Shown here one piece after another: positions 14,684 through 23,657 of a stretch of 40,697 bases of DNA (positions within the stretch are counted from its first letter, which is position 1; the number at the start of each line of letters is the position of its first letter). The stretch lies in the NCBI GenBank assembly GCA_024641545.1, contig JAHECW010000031.1:1-40697 (forward strand), in the 5' to 3' direction. Source of the DNA: Acidobacteriota bacterium. GTDB lineage: Bacteria > Acidobacteriota > Thermoanaerobaculia > Thermoanaerobaculales > Sulfomarinibacteraceae. The position numbers and the translations under genes were made by a program. The notes beneath the pieces were generated by a model. It worked only from the letters and a program-made list of their open reading frames with translations. It ran no database searches and was not told the DNA's origin.

Positions 14684-15260
14684 CACGAACCTCCCTCGGT
14701 CACGACTCGACGGTCGTCGCCTCGCCGCCGGGGTCCGGCGCCGATGAGGAACCGGTGATGCCCCGTTGCGACCCGGACTCACCTCCGAGCGTGCATGAAG
14801 GTACACTCGGATCGGCTCGGAGGGAAGCCCCCCCCCCGCCGACGTTACCCAGTGCTCCACCGCGCCGGCCTCTGGCCCCCCCTTGGGTGCCGCGGGTCCG
14901 CAGCTGGGTAGGGCTGGCCGCTGAGTTCCAGGCGTGCGGACCTCGTACGGTGCCCCACATCGGTGCCGGGGGTGAGATCCTCGAGATGTTGAACTTCACG
15001 TCAGTCGACCGAGTCTCCGTGATTTTCCAGGGTTCTGATGCGTGAAGCATATTCTCATTTTCGCATTCGGGAGCCAAACACCTCGCCCGACACCGCGCAG
15101 AAAAGCGCAAGGAACAAAAACAAACTTCCGTAGCGTTGACCTCGTTTCCACAGGGCTGCAGCCTGGTCACCGATTTCGAATCTTGATGCCACGTCCTGAG
15201 ACGGTATATTTTGGGCACCCGAGTTCAAGCGAGAGAACGTTGCGCCAGGGAGGTCTCGAC
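14684..15260. other. Divergent intergenic region, 577 bp
   Basis: This lies between the pit operon (minus) and the LVIVD gene (plus). It contains inverted arms CCTCCGAGC (14782-14790) and GCTCGGAGG (14815-14823), which could be an operator or hairpin, and a run of ten C at 14830-14839. Open frames in it have no protein-like character. A promoter for the rightward gene is listed separately. Confidence 0.5.
15183..15210 (+). promoter_or_regulatory. Promoter of the LVIVD gene remnant
   Basis: TTGATG at 15183-15188 and TATATT at 15205-15210 with a 16-bp spacer, about 50 bp before ATG 15261, which itself has CAGGGAGG upstream. The start region of the truncated gene therefore looks intact. Confidence 0.5.
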
Positions 15261-15863
15261 ATGAAGCTCCGAGTCGCGTCAACCGTCACTATCGTCCTGG
15301 TCGTCGCGTCGGTCGTCGCGAGAGCGTCCTGCATCCGCCAGACCGACCGGATCGTCGGCGGTCCGGCCGCCGGTGTCGTCGCGCTCGGGGATCTCGCGGT
15401 GATCGGCTCCGGACCGCGCCTCGTGGTCGTCGATATCTCCGATCCCGGCTCTCCGACCTCTGTCGCCGATGTCGCCCTCAGCGAGCTCACACCGTACCAG
15501 GGGAGCACCTGCGTGACCCCACTCGCCGGCCGAGAGGGCCTCGTCGTCGTTTCGGAAAGCTGCAGCTGTTCCGCCCACCTGCTGCTGGTCGACCTCACCG
15601 AGGCCGACGATCCGAGAGTCGTGTCGTCGATCGATCTCTGGGACGCCGCCGACCACGCGATATTCGTCGGCGACATCCTGTGGGTGTCCAGCCCTGTCCC
15701 CATCGGTTGCATCATTCACCCCGCAGTGACCGCATTCGACCTGCAGGACCCGATGAATCCCGAGAGGCTCGGACGGTACGTGAGCAACAGCTGGTTGATC
15801 GATCTGGACGCCGAAGGAGACGTGCTCGCGGTGTTGGAGGCGCGCGGCTACGAAGGTCGGATG
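15261..15863 (+). pseudogene. 3'-truncated secreted LVIVD-repeat protein
   Basis: ATG 15261 has a good GGGAGG ribosome site and begins a signal peptide (residues 1-22). About 180 residues of LVIVD-type beta-propeller repeats follow, seen as LVVVDISDPGSP, LLLVDLTEADDP and VTAFDLQDPMNPE. After EARGYEGR (residue 201) the frame enters a copy of the GGGTGCC repeat, which it translates as VGATFTFSR. It then runs on through unrelated sequence antisense to the next gene before stopping at 16052. LVIVD proteins normally have many more repeats, so I infer loss of the 3' part by deletion or insertion at the repeat. The leftover product may still be made. Confidence 0.7.
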
Positions 15864-15889
15864 GTGGGTGCCACGTTCACATTTTCACG
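15864..15889. repeat. GGGTGCC repeat, copy 5, at a gene breakpoint
   Basis: GTGGGTGCCACGTTCACATTTTCACG. It shares GGGTGCCACGTTCA with copy 1 (9125). It lies exactly where the LVIVD protein loses similarity to its family and 51 bp before the stop of the convergent SRPBCC gene. Confidence 0.65.
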
Positions 15890-15939
15890 CTTGCTGATCT
15901 CGACGACCTTTCTTGAGACTGCGTCGGTGCCGTTCCTCA

Positions 15940-16353
15940 TCAGGCAGGTTCCCTCTTGCGGAGCCGGTGCCAGCCGATCTCCCAGATGGTACGGAAGCGC
16001 CGCTCCAGGAAAACCTTTTCGATCAACGGTGAGAGGAAGAGCAAGCACCTGACCGAAATCTCCTCGAATCCGTCGACCTCGACCCCGTTGTCGACTTCCC
16101 TGAACCGGACCTCACCCCTCCCCCGCCAGAATCCCCGGAACACCCAGCGGACCAGTCTCTCCGGTTCGTGCTCGGTGTTTCTGGCGATGAGAGGAAACGG
16201 GAATCCCTTGAGACCGATGGCGTACCAGCCGCCGCCGAGATCGTTGGGGTTACCGGCGAGACCATAGAGCCGCGGCCAGTCCGCCGGGGTTCGGAAGTAC
16301 TGATAGACCTCGGCCACCGGTAATCTGAAGGACTCGTTGAAGGTAATCTTCAT
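15940..16353 (-). CDS. SRPBCC (START/polyketide cyclase-like) family protein
   Basis: A 137-residue cytoplasmic protein with the SRPBCC ligand-binding pattern: an N-terminal strand MKITFNESFRLP, the helix AEVYQYFRTPADWPRLYG, middle strands ending in VEVDGFEEISV, and a long C-terminal helix containing RRFRTIWEIGWHRLRKRE. Proteins of this fold bind hydrophobic ligands or act as cyclases/aromatases; nothing shows the ligand here. The start at 16353 has only a weak CAGGTAA upstream. It stands alone, convergent to the LVIVD remnant. Confidence 0.75.
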   Translation of the reverse strand: MKITFNESFRLPVAEVYQYFRTPADWPRLYGLAGNPNDLGGGWYAIGLKGFPFPLIARNTEHEPERLVRWVFRGFWRGRGEVRFREVDNGVEVDGFEEISVRCLLFLSPLIEKVFLERRFRTIWEIGWHRLRKREPA

Positions 16354-16420
16354 CGATGCAGGTTACCTGAAGCGGAAGATGGCTTCCACGCGCCACGTAC
16401 CGCAGGGTTGCATCCTTGAA

Positions 16421-16447
16421 ATGGGTGCCACGTGCATCTTCGTGCAC
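16421..16447. repeat. GGGTGCC repeat, copy 6
   Basis: ATGGGTGCCACGTGCATCTT followed by CGTGCAC; it shares ATGGGTGCCACGT with copy 1. It lies in the 245-bp gap between the SRPBCC gene and the metallo-beta-lactamase-fold gene. Confidence 0.6.
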
Positions 16448-16598
16448 TTGCCGATGAATGGTGGCTCCTGTTGATGATGGCTGTCACCGCTTGCACGCAT
16501 CGCCCTCAGGGTGGCGCCCTCTCGACGCCTGCTCGACAAAACAACCGTGTCGCAGCAACGTATCGGAAGGCAGGCCGGTTGAAGGGAGTGACCTCGCG

Positions 16599-17612
16599 AT
16601 GACCACTCGAAGCCTCTCACGCCTGATCGGGGCCGTTCTTTTGATGACGGCAGGGGGCGTCCACGCCCGGTCGACCACCGAAGCGGTGTCCCCGGACCCG
16701 GTCTCGAGCCGCCTCGGCGAAGATGTCGTCCTGATCCCGGGCCGATTCCTCCCGGGCGCGCAACCCGACGGCAACACCATTCTGGTGACGGCTCCGGCCG
16801 GTCTGATCGCAATCGACACCGGGCGACACGCCGACCACACGCAGCTGATTCTCGATCTCGCGACCCGGGAGGGCGTTCCGATCGTCGCGGTGATCAACAC
16901 CCACTGGCACCTCGATCACATCGGCGGCAACCCACCCGTCAGGACGGCCTTCCCGGACGTCCGGGTCTGGGCGAGCGACGCTTTCGCCGAGGCGCAGGCC
17001 GGTTTCCTGACCCGCTATCGCGCCCAGCTCGTCGAGGCGGTCGCGGGCTCCGAGGACCCATCGGCGAAGGCAGCGTGGCAGGGCGAGATCGCGATCATCG
17101 ACGCCGGGGCGGCGCTCGGGCCCGACCGGATCGTGACGGCGACCGGCGCCCGCACGATCGCCGGCCGCTCGCTCGAAATCGGCTACGAAAGCCACGCGGT
17201 GACCGCCGCCGACCTCTGGGTATTGGACCGCCTTTCCGGGGCCCTCGCGGCCGGCGACCTCGTGACCCTTCCGGTTCCGCTGCTCGACACCGCGTGCCCC
17301 TCCGGCTGGCTGACCGCGCTCGACCATCTCTCCGCCGTTGAGTTCGAGCTGCTCATTCCCGGTCACGGCGCGCCGATGACCCGGGAGCAATTCGCCACCT
17401 ACCGCGCCGCTTTCGCCGCCCTTCTCACCTGCGCCTCATCCGAACAGTCAGACGAGGCGTGCATCGAAGGGTGGATCCACGACCTTGGACCGTTGATCCA
17501 GGAATCCGAGCGCGGTTTCGCGCGTCGGCTGCTCGAGTACTACATCCCGTCGAGCCTGCGCGCGCCAGCCGTGACGCTCGACCGCTTCTGCGGCGGAGAC
17601 GCTCACACCTGA
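16599..17612 (+). CDS. Secreted metallo-beta-lactamase-fold hydrolase
   Basis: A 337-residue protein with a signal peptide (about 1-24). The fold is shown by THWHLDHIGGN (HxHxDH zinc motif), a further His in ESHAVTAADLWV, the metal-bridging Asp in AAGDLV, and the final PGHGAPM. A C-terminal extension has paired cysteines (TCASSEQSDEACIEG, RFCGG), suggesting disulfides outside the cytoplasm. The family covers lactamases, glyoxalase II-like and quinoprotein-relay-type hydrolases; the region after the zinc sites does not decide the substrate. ATG 16599 is chosen because it begins the signal peptide and has GGGAG 10 bases upstream. It is a single gene. Confidence 0.85.
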   Translation: MTTRSLSRLIGAVLLMTAGGVHARSTTEAVSPDPVSSRLGEDVVLIPGRFLPGAQPDGNTILVTAPAGLIAIDTGRHADHTQLILDLATREGVPIVAVINTHWHLDHIGGNPPVRTAFPDVRVWASDAFAEAQAGFLTRYRAQLVEAVAGSEDPSAKAAWQGEIAIIDAGAALGPDRIVTATGARTIAGRSLEIGYESHAVTAADLWVLDRLSGALAAGDLVTLPVPLLDTACPSGWLTALDHLSAVEFELLIPGHGAPMTREQFATYRAAFAALLTCASSEQSDEACIEGWIHDLGPLIQESERGFARRLLEYYIPSSLRAPAVTLDRFCGGDAHT

Positions 17613-17735
17613 TTGACAGGACAAGTGCACTTCTATGAACCTGGAACCGTTTTGGAGATCTTCATGGAAGCGCCGATCCACCAAGGGGCTGGGCCTGAAC
17701 GGCTCGGGGGGAGAGCGCGTTGCACGAACCGGCGG

Positions 17736-18297
17736 CTAACCGGGCTTGCGGGCGACCATGGCCAGCTCGTCGGCGGAAGGATCGTAATCGTCGCCAGCCA
17801 CGTTGGCCAGGACCGTCTCGACCTCGAGCCCGGCCTCCTCGACCTCGGACGTGAGCGACTCCGGCGTGAAGCACTGGAACCAGTTGTACAGGGTTTGGGT
17901 GCGGTCGTTTTCGATCACGGTGTACTTGTCGAGCAGAACCCGTTCATCCTCGTACTTGAAGGTGTTGACGAAAGTGTAGTGGGGCGACGCCGGCCAGAAC
18001 CCGCCGAGATGGTCCTTTTCGTACGCGGCCGACTCCTCCCGCTTGGCGAACTCGTTCATCGTGTAGGCGTCAAGCAGCACGGCGCCCCCAGGTTCGAGCA
18101 GTCTGGAAAATGTCTCGAGCAGGGCTTTTCTCCGGACGGGGCCGAGGGCGCTGAAGTCGCACATGATCATGAGAATGAGATTGAAACGCGCGTCGGTCTC
18201 GAGTTCGAGGTAGTTGGCTACGAGGTGTTCGACCCCCAGCGAGGTGCTGGTCGCAGGGGTGGCTGAACTCGTCGCCGGGTCGATCTCGATGGCTGGT
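17736..18297 (-). pseudogene. 5'-truncated SAM-dependent methyltransferase
   Basis: The frame from 18297 down encodes the C-terminal two-thirds of a class I methyltransferase: AIEIDPATSSAT in place of the usual motif I/II region, then VEHLVANYLELETDARFNL, MIMCDFSALGPVRR (motif IV region) and LLEPGGAVLLDAYTM. The N-terminal part with the SAM-binding GxGxG is missing. The similarity begins just after the stop codon of the upstream lipoprotein gene (18298-18300), so there is no start site; ATG 18170 is internal to the fold. I infer a deletion that removed the 5' end and brought this fragment behind the YdbL-like gene. Confidence 0.7.
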
Positions 18298-18924
18298 TTA
18301 CTTCTGTCCCCAGGCCCCGTCCGGACGCTGGATCCAGTCGCCGGCGTGCGCGTTCTCGCGCAGGGTTTCGGCGTAGGTCGCGCGGATCTGAGGCAGCTGG
18401 GCGAGATCGACGTTCTTGGCCGCGGCGATCTCCTTGAACAGCTGCTCGCGGTCGGCGTTCTCGTCCTTGACCAGCTTTTGCGCGTCGGCCCGCTCCTTCA
18501 GCCCCTGGATTGCATCGAGGTTGCGGACCACGAGCAGGGCCTGGTTGCTCTCGCCGACCACGCCCCTCGCCTTGAGATCGTTGACCGCCCCGAGCCGCGT
18601 GGCGCGTGAGTCGATGATCTTGCGGATCGCCGGGTTGGTGATCTCGGGCGCCGCGACCTCGTCCTCCGCCGCGTACGCAGTGGTCGCCCCGAGTGAGAAG
18701 ATGTACGAGAGCAGGCTTTCTGACCCGCCTTCGTCGGACGGGGCGACCGGCGTCGGCGTCGGCTCGGGGGCCGGCGCCGCCTCGCCCGCCGCTGTTTTAT
18801 GCACCTCGTCCTCGATCTGCTGCGCCAGCTCCTTGACCGCCGCCTCGGGGAAGTAGACGTTGATGGTGATGCACGCCGCCAGCACAGCGACGCACCCGAG
18901 TCCGATCACGATCGAGCGTTTCAT
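18298..18924 (-). CDS. YdbL-like (DUF1318) lipoprotein
   Basis: A 208-residue lipoprotein: a short signal with lipobox LAAC (Cys18), followed by ITINVYFPEAAVKELAQQIEDEV. A Pro/Ala-rich linker and a hydrophobic patch come next. The C-terminal domain (about 110-208) matches YdbL: LKARGVVGES, then QKLVKDENADREQLFKEIA and GDWIQRPDGAWGQK. In E. coli, YdbL works with the outer-membrane lipoprotein YnbE and the AsmA-like YdbH in phospholipid transport. The ITIN segment after the lipid Cys resembles YnbE, so this may be a YnbE-YdbL fusion (inference). ATG 18924 has GGAGG 8 bases upstream and lies 29 bp after the YdbH-like stop; the two are co-transcribed. Confidence 0.82.
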   Translation of the reverse strand: MKRSIVIGLGCVAVLAACITINVYFPEAAVKELAQQIEDEVHKTAAGEAAPAPEPTPTPVAPSDEGGSESLLSYIFSLGATTAYAAEDEVAAPEITNPAIRKIIDSRATRLGAVNDLKARGVVGESNQALLVVRNLDAIQGLKERADAQKLVKDENADREQLFKEIAAAKNVDLAQLPQIRATYAETLRENAHAGDWIQRPDGAWGQK

Positions 18925-18953
18925 CTTCAGGTCCTCCGTTCGGGGAAACTCCT

Positions 18954-21900
18954 TCAAGGTTGCGGTGTCGCGGTCGTCACGTCAAGGGTCCTGAGGCGCT
19001 CAATCATGGTCCGGAACGACACCGTCATGCCCGGCTGGACGTTGACGACGTCGAGCCGCAGCGGAAGCCTGCCCTTGACGAAGAGCTCCCGATCGCCCCG
19101 CCGCTCGAGACCGCGAAGCAGGAAGCGATCCTGCGACAGGGCCATCTCGACGCCGATCCCCCGGTACGCGTAGCTGTCGATGAAACGCCGGAGGCCGCGA
19201 TCGAGGAGCCCGAGGCCGCTGCCCGTACCGACGATCGCGATATTGTTGACCGCCTTCAGCGAGATCCGCTGCCGCACGCCCTCATGGGGCACCGACCGGA
19301 GGCGGCCGCGGAACCGGACCGGGACGTCACGGAAGATCTCACAGTCGACAAGCTGACCCTCGATGATGCCGCTCATGGTGCCGAAATCGAAGGTCCGGGT
19401 GACCAGAGCGAGGTCGATTTCCCGCCAGTCGGCCGAGAACTTCAGCCGAGGATAGCGGGTGAGGAGATCGGAGCCGGCGATGTCGCGCATCGTCACCGTG
19501 CCTCCGAACACCGCAAGCTCGCCGGTCCCGTCCACAGTCAGGATGCCGTTGCTGTAGAGCACGCGAGGAAAGCGGCCCGTCACATCGCCCTCGAGCGGCG
19601 GCAGCCCGAGCGTCCGCGACACCTCGGCGAGGCTGATGCGGTGCAGCCCGACCGTGGCCGTCAGGTGGCGACTCGATCGTGCCAGGTCGGCGAATCCGGC
19701 GTTTTCGAACACGACCTCGCCGCCGAAAACCGGTAAATGGAGGTCACCGACCATCGTCACGGAGTCCCCGAGCAGGACGAGCTCGGTCGCGGTCGCCGAC
19801 AGCTGCACCCCGCCCACGGTCGCGCGGTCGAATTCGAGCGAGCCCCGGTGCGCCTGTCCCGCCTCCACCGTGCCGTTCTCATCCCAACCGAGGTCGATCG
19901 GAAGTTGGATTCGAAGATTCTTCACGCTCGAGCCGTTGTCCACTGAACCCATCGACAGCCCGTCCAGCCGCATTTTCCCCGTTGCGGTGGCCACCCCGCC
20001 GGCGGTGCCGCTCAACCGCGTCCGGAGCTCGCCGCCATCGAGTCGAAGGCTTCCCGCAGCTCCGAGCGTGCCCTGAAACGGAACCTCGACGTACCGCTCC
20101 CAGAACCCTCCGATGTCCGCGACCGTGAGTGTTCCCTCCCAGGAGGGCGTTTCTCCGACAGCGGTCCGAAACGTCCCTGCTAGGGCCGCCTGGGGCGGCA
20201 GCTCGAGCTGCGCCGTCACCGCCACGTCGCCGCCCGAGCTTTTGCTCGCATCGACGTCCGCCACCGCCCGGCGGTCGGTGAAGTCGGCGTAGTGCGTTCC
20301 CCACAGGAGCTGGAATCCGCCCAGGGTGGCGGCGACGTTCAGCCTCAGGTTGCCGCCCGAACCGGCGACGCCTTTGAGCTGTGCCTTCGCTTCGAGCCCT
20401 TCCATCACGCGGCTGCCGCCAACCGCGCTGAGGCCGGCTCCCGCCAGCTCGATGGGACCGGCGAAGGTCCACCCGGCGGTGTCTTTCGTCGCCTCCAGCT
20501 CGAGCTTCGCGCGCCCGTAGGCTTTGGCATCGCTCAGCGAGCCGCCGAGAACCGGCGCGGCAAACCGCAGCCAGCCGTTCAGATCGTCGACCCGTGCCGC
20601 CAGCCGGGCGGTCGCGGCCGTGGCCGTTTGCCAGGTTGCCTCGAGCCGAGCCGTGCCCAGCCTGCCGGCGTCGACGACCAATTGTCGGAGCTGGGCCGCG
20701 CCTCGTTCCAGGTCCAGGGTCGCCGACGCCTGCAGGACAACCGGCACCGGGTCCAGGGGATCGACCGCGACGATCAGCAGGGTGTCGGGCACCTCGAGTT
20801 CGATCGTCGGTTTGGCGCGCGCCCACGAAAATCGTGCGACCGGGTGCTCGCAGGAGAGCCGCCAGCCGGGCGGACCCCCGTCTGCCGCCCCGACCGGGCG
20901 GACGGCGAGATCACGAACCCACACCTCTCCGGTCACGGACGGCGCCGTGAGGCTGCCGCCGAGCCGTCCGTCGGCCGTCACCTCGCCCGCCACAATCAAG
21001 TCCTCGGGAAACAACGCTGCTGCAGCCGCAGCGAGCTGGTCTATCAGTGGTTCGAGATCGCCTCCGCTCCAGCTCCAGCGTGCGTCGAGCGGCACCGGTT
21101 TCTCGAGCGCTGCTGAGCCCGTCACGTCGAGGTGGCCGGCCGCGACGGTGGCCAGCCTCAAGGAGCCGGAGACCGGGCGATCTGCGGCGGCCAGCTCGAT
21201 GTTCGCCGCGAACGTCGCCGGGAGCAGGGCGTCGAGGACGGCGCTCGGCGCGGTCTCGGTGGGTGGCCTCGCTATTCGGCCGGTGAGTTCGATCCGCCCG
21301 GTCGGTAACCCGGCGCCGCCGATCCGGACCTCACCCTTCCCGGCGAGGTTGCCGCGGAGGGGCAACGAACCGGCGATGTCGAGATCATGAGCCGTGAGAT
21401 CGACGGTCAGTCCGCTTGCTGGATCGCCGTCGACCGCGAGGTCGATCGTGCCGCCGACCACGCTCCAGCCCGGGGGCAGATCGAGCGGCGGGATCGACCA
21501 GGCAGCGGCGTCGATCTCGTCGGCCAGCGCCCGCAACCACGTCACCCGCCACGGCGATGTCGCGACCGTCGCCTCGATTCGCGCCTCTCCGACCGACGAC
21601 AGCGACGGCGCAAGCTCGACGCGGAGGACACCGGGCGCTTCCTCGATCACGGTGCCGTCGAGCCGCGCCACGGCATCCACCGGCCGACCCGCCAACGAAA
21701 CCCGGTCGACACGGGCGCTGAGTGCGAACCGCGGTTCGTCCGCAGCCAGGCGAAGCTCGCCGACAAGGCCGTCGGCGAAAGTGTGCCGCACGCTGTCGGG
21801 CACGTCGAGGCCGGCCAGCCGGAGCAGGGGTTCGAGCTGCAGCCGGTTGCCGGTGAACGTCAGGGTCCCGGTCGGCACGATTCCGAGATCGTTCAGGTCG

Positions 21901-22355
21901 GCCGTGAAATCGATGTCGCTATCGCCGTCGGGCGAGAGCAGCGTGACGCGACCGGCGGCGATCTCGAGCCGCGCCGCCTCAGGATTCATCTGCGGTCCAC
22001 CTGCCGTCGGCCACACCTCGCCGGAGGCCGGGTCCACCACGACCTCGACGCCGGTCAGCCGCAGGAACTCGAAACGACCCCCGGCCATCTCGCCGAAGGC
22101 GCCACGGGCCGCGATCTCGGCGATGCGGATCTCCCGCAGACCGGGCGCGGCGTGCATTCGAATTACGACGCCCCCGAGTCGGAGCGCGCTCAGGCCGTCG
22201 ATGTGCAGGCTGCCGACCGCGACCTCGGCATCGAGGCGCTCGTTCAGCGCCGACTGCACGATCCGGCGGGGCTGATCTCGCGCCAGCCACAGGCCGATCG
22301 CGACCGCTGCGGCGGTCGCCGCAACGACGGCCGCGAGGAGTCTCACCTTTCGCAT
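18954..22355 (-). CDS. YdbH-like AsmA-fold intermembrane transport protein
   Basis: A 1133-residue protein. An N-terminal membrane anchor (VRLLAAVVAATAAAVAIGLWLA) is followed by a very long run of short beta-strands, the pattern of AsmA/TamB/YdbH bridge proteins that form hydrophobic grooves between inner and outer membranes. The C-terminal third has the YdbH family region (FGTMSGIIEGQLVDCEIFRD; NNIAIVGTGSGLGLLDRGLR). It is longer than E. coli YdbH (about 880 residues). Its partner YdbL-like lipoprotein gene follows by 29 bp, which supports the call. The start is ATG 22355, at the anchor; no clear ribosome site is seen, and GTG 22361 is an alternative. Expected role: phospholipid delivery to the outer membrane. 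Confidence 0.82.
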   Translation of the reverse strand: MRKVRLLAAVVAATAAAVAIGLWLARDQPRRIVQSALNERLDAEVAVGSLHIDGLSALRLGGVVIRMHAAPGLREIRIAEIAARGAFGEMAGGRFEFLRLTGVEVVVDPASGEVWPTAGGPQMNPEAARLEIAAGRVTLLSPDGDSDIDFTADLNDLGIVPTGTLTFTGNRLQLEPLLRLAGLDVPDSVRHTFADGLVGELRLAADEPRFALSARVDRVSLAGRPVDAVARLDGTVIEEAPGVLRVELAPSLSSVGEARIEATVATSPWRVTWLRALADEIDAAAWSIPPLDLPPGWSVVGGTIDLAVDGDPASGLTVDLTAHDLDIAGSLPLRGNLAGKGEVRIGGAGLPTGRIELTGRIARPPTETAPSAVLDALLPATFAANIELAAADRPVSGSLRLATVAAGHLDVTGSAALEKPVPLDARWSWSGGDLEPLIDQLAAAAAALFPEDLIVAGEVTADGRLGGSLTAPSVTGEVWVRDLAVRPVGAADGGPPGWRLSCEHPVARFSWARAKPTIELEVPDTLLIVAVDPLDPVPVVLQASATLDLERGAAQLRQLVVDAGRLGTARLEATWQTATAATARLAARVDDLNGWLRFAAPVLGGSLSDAKAYGRAKLELEATKDTAGWTFAGPIELAGAGLSAVGGSRVMEGLEAKAQLKGVAGSGGNLRLNVAATLGGFQLLWGTHYADFTDRRAVADVDASKSSGGDVAVTAQLELPPQAALAGTFRTAVGETPSWEGTLTVADIGGFWERYVEVPFQGTLGAAGSLRLDGGELRTRLSGTAGGVATATGKMRLDGLSMGSVDNGSSVKNLRIQLPIDLGWDENGTVEAGQAHRGSLEFDRATVGGVQLSATATELVLLGDSVTMVGDLHLPVFGGEVVFENAGFADLARSSRHLTATVGLHRISLAEVSRTLGLPPLEGDVTGRFPRVLYSNGILTVDGTGELAVFGGTVTMRDIAGSDLLTRYPRLKFSADWREIDLALVTRTFDFGTMSGIIEGQLVDCEIFRDVPVRFRGRLRSVPHEGVRQRISLKAVNNIAIVGTGSGLGLLDRGLRRFIDSYAYRGIGVEMALSQDRFLLRGLERRGDRELFVKGRLPLRLDVVNVQPGMTVSFRTMIERLRTLDVTTATPQP

Positions 22356-22434
22356 GGTGGACACATGATAGACCCATCGTGAATGTCGCCGCGCATGTCG
22401 GGTGAGGATGGCGCGTCTTGGCGCGTCGTTCGGC

Positions 22435-22704
22435 TCATCGGAGCCGGCTGCCGATGCCTTCGACGGCTCCGGTTGCGAACCGGAAGACGGAGTCGGCCGG
22501 GTCGATGCCGTCGCTGCTGAAAGCCCAGGCTGGAATGACGAGCGGCAGGCCGCTGCCGAAACCCAGGTCCTTGGGGTGGGCGGCAACCGGCGTCGCCGGG
22601 GATCCGGGGACGGTTCGCACGGGCGCGGGCCAGGCCACCGTCGTCAGCAACACGAAAAGCGCCGGTTTCAAGGCCGGCTCCTTCAGATTGCTCTTGTCCT
22701 GCAC
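22435..22704 (-). CDS. Possible small protein upstream of the YdbH-like gene
   Basis: An 89-residue frame with GTG start, a preceding GAGGGA about 8 bases upstream, and a hydrophobic stretch (LFVLLTTVAWPA) that could be a signal or anchor. Codons end mostly in G or C and the composition is protein-like, but I recognise no family. It is co-directional with ydbH, 79 bp upstream. The rest of the 22356-22988 gap (upstream of both this frame and the rightward gene at 22989) shows nothing else I can name. Confidence 0.35.
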   Translation of the reverse strand: MQDKSNLKEPALKPALFVLLTTVAWPAPVRTVPGSPATPVAAHPKDLGFGSGLPLVIPAWAFSSDGIDPADSVFRFATGAVEGIGSRLR

Positions 22705-22988
22705 GATCGTGTTCCCTCACGGCGTGAAGTAGATTCGGTCCGGACGGCTTTCAATCGAGCCGATGGAGGCGGCGTGCGGGACCGGTGCAAGGGCCGAAGG
22801 GCGTGGTACCTTCGAGGTGGGCGAAAAGCAATTTCCACCCGTCGCGGCTGGTGACTGGACCACAGAAGAGCGGTCGATCCTGATTCGATCAGACGGATGC
22901 TCGGCTTGGGAGGACAAGCCGGTAACATCCGACAGGTTTTCGTCTCGATTTCCCCCGGGAGCGAAACGTATTCACGAAGGAGTTCCGC

Positions 22989-23657
22989 ATGGCAAGGAAA
23001 ATGGTCGTCACTTTTCTTCTCGCGTTTCTTTTTGTGCTCTGCACCGACATTTCGGCGACCACTTACGGCAAGGAGAAGAAGGGCCTGAAAGGCCGATATC
23101 TGGTTGTCGACAATGGTGTGGACACCTCGAGATACGCTGGCGCCATCGTCATCCTCGAGCCGACTCTGGTTGAATTCGACAAAGATCGACCGGTCGACAA
23201 CGAGACGATTCGAGACGCGGCCGACGACATGCTTCGGGAGCGCCTGACCGGGTTGAAGAACGCCGGCCTCTTCGACAGCATCGTATCTTCCACACCTCTC
23301 GAACTTCCGACCGACAAGCCCATCCTTCGTCTCCAACCGGAAATCCAGATCCAACACGGTTCCCAGGCGATGCGGGTCTTTGTCGGGATGGGCGCCGGAA
23401 AATCAAAGACCCACATCCGGGTGGAGATCTTCGACGCCCGGAGCGGGGAACACGTCGGGTACTTCAACGGCTACGGCTCCGGCTCCGGAACGTGGACTTT
23501 CACCGGCGGCGACACCTCCAGAATGGCCCAGGACGACTTCGAGGAGAGCTTCAACCTCTTTTCGGAGTACCTCCAGCAAGCGATCCCAAAGACGCGGGCG
23601 GTCTCGAACCCGCCGGTGGCCTCGAACACACCTGCGGCTCCGGGCGCGATCTACTAG
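22989..23657 (+). CDS. Secreted DUF4410-like protein
   Basis: A 222-residue exported protein with a signal peptide (1-23, hydrophobic VVTFLLAFLFVLC). The mature part resembles DUF4410: VILEPTLVEFD, a helix ADDMLRERLTGLKNAGLFDSI, then RVFVGMGAGKSKTHIRVEIFD, where the GxGAGK-strand segment is typical of that family. The protein ends in a Pro/Ala tail. The function of DUF4410 is not known. ATG 22989 has GAAGGAG 6-7 bases upstream. No co-directional neighbour is close, so it appears monocistronic. The 158 bp after it, up to the convergent peptidase gene, hold nothing I recognise. Confidence 0.75.
   Translation: MARKMVVTFLLAFLFVLCTDISATTYGKEKKGLKGRYLVVDNGVDTSRYAGAIVILEPTLVEFDKDRPVDNETIRDAADDMLRERLTGLKNAGLFDSIVSSTPLELPTDKPILRLQPEIQIQHGSQAMRVFVGMGAGKSKTHIRVEIFDARSGEHVGYFNGYGSGSGTWTFTGGDTSRMAQDDFEESFNLFSEYLQQAIPKTRAVSNPPVASNTPAAPGAIY

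Noticed and set aside
14755-15045. A 96-codon plus-strand frame in the gap before the LVIVD gene
   Set aside because: Pro/Arg-rich, includes the poly-C run, lacks a ribosome site and resembles no protein.
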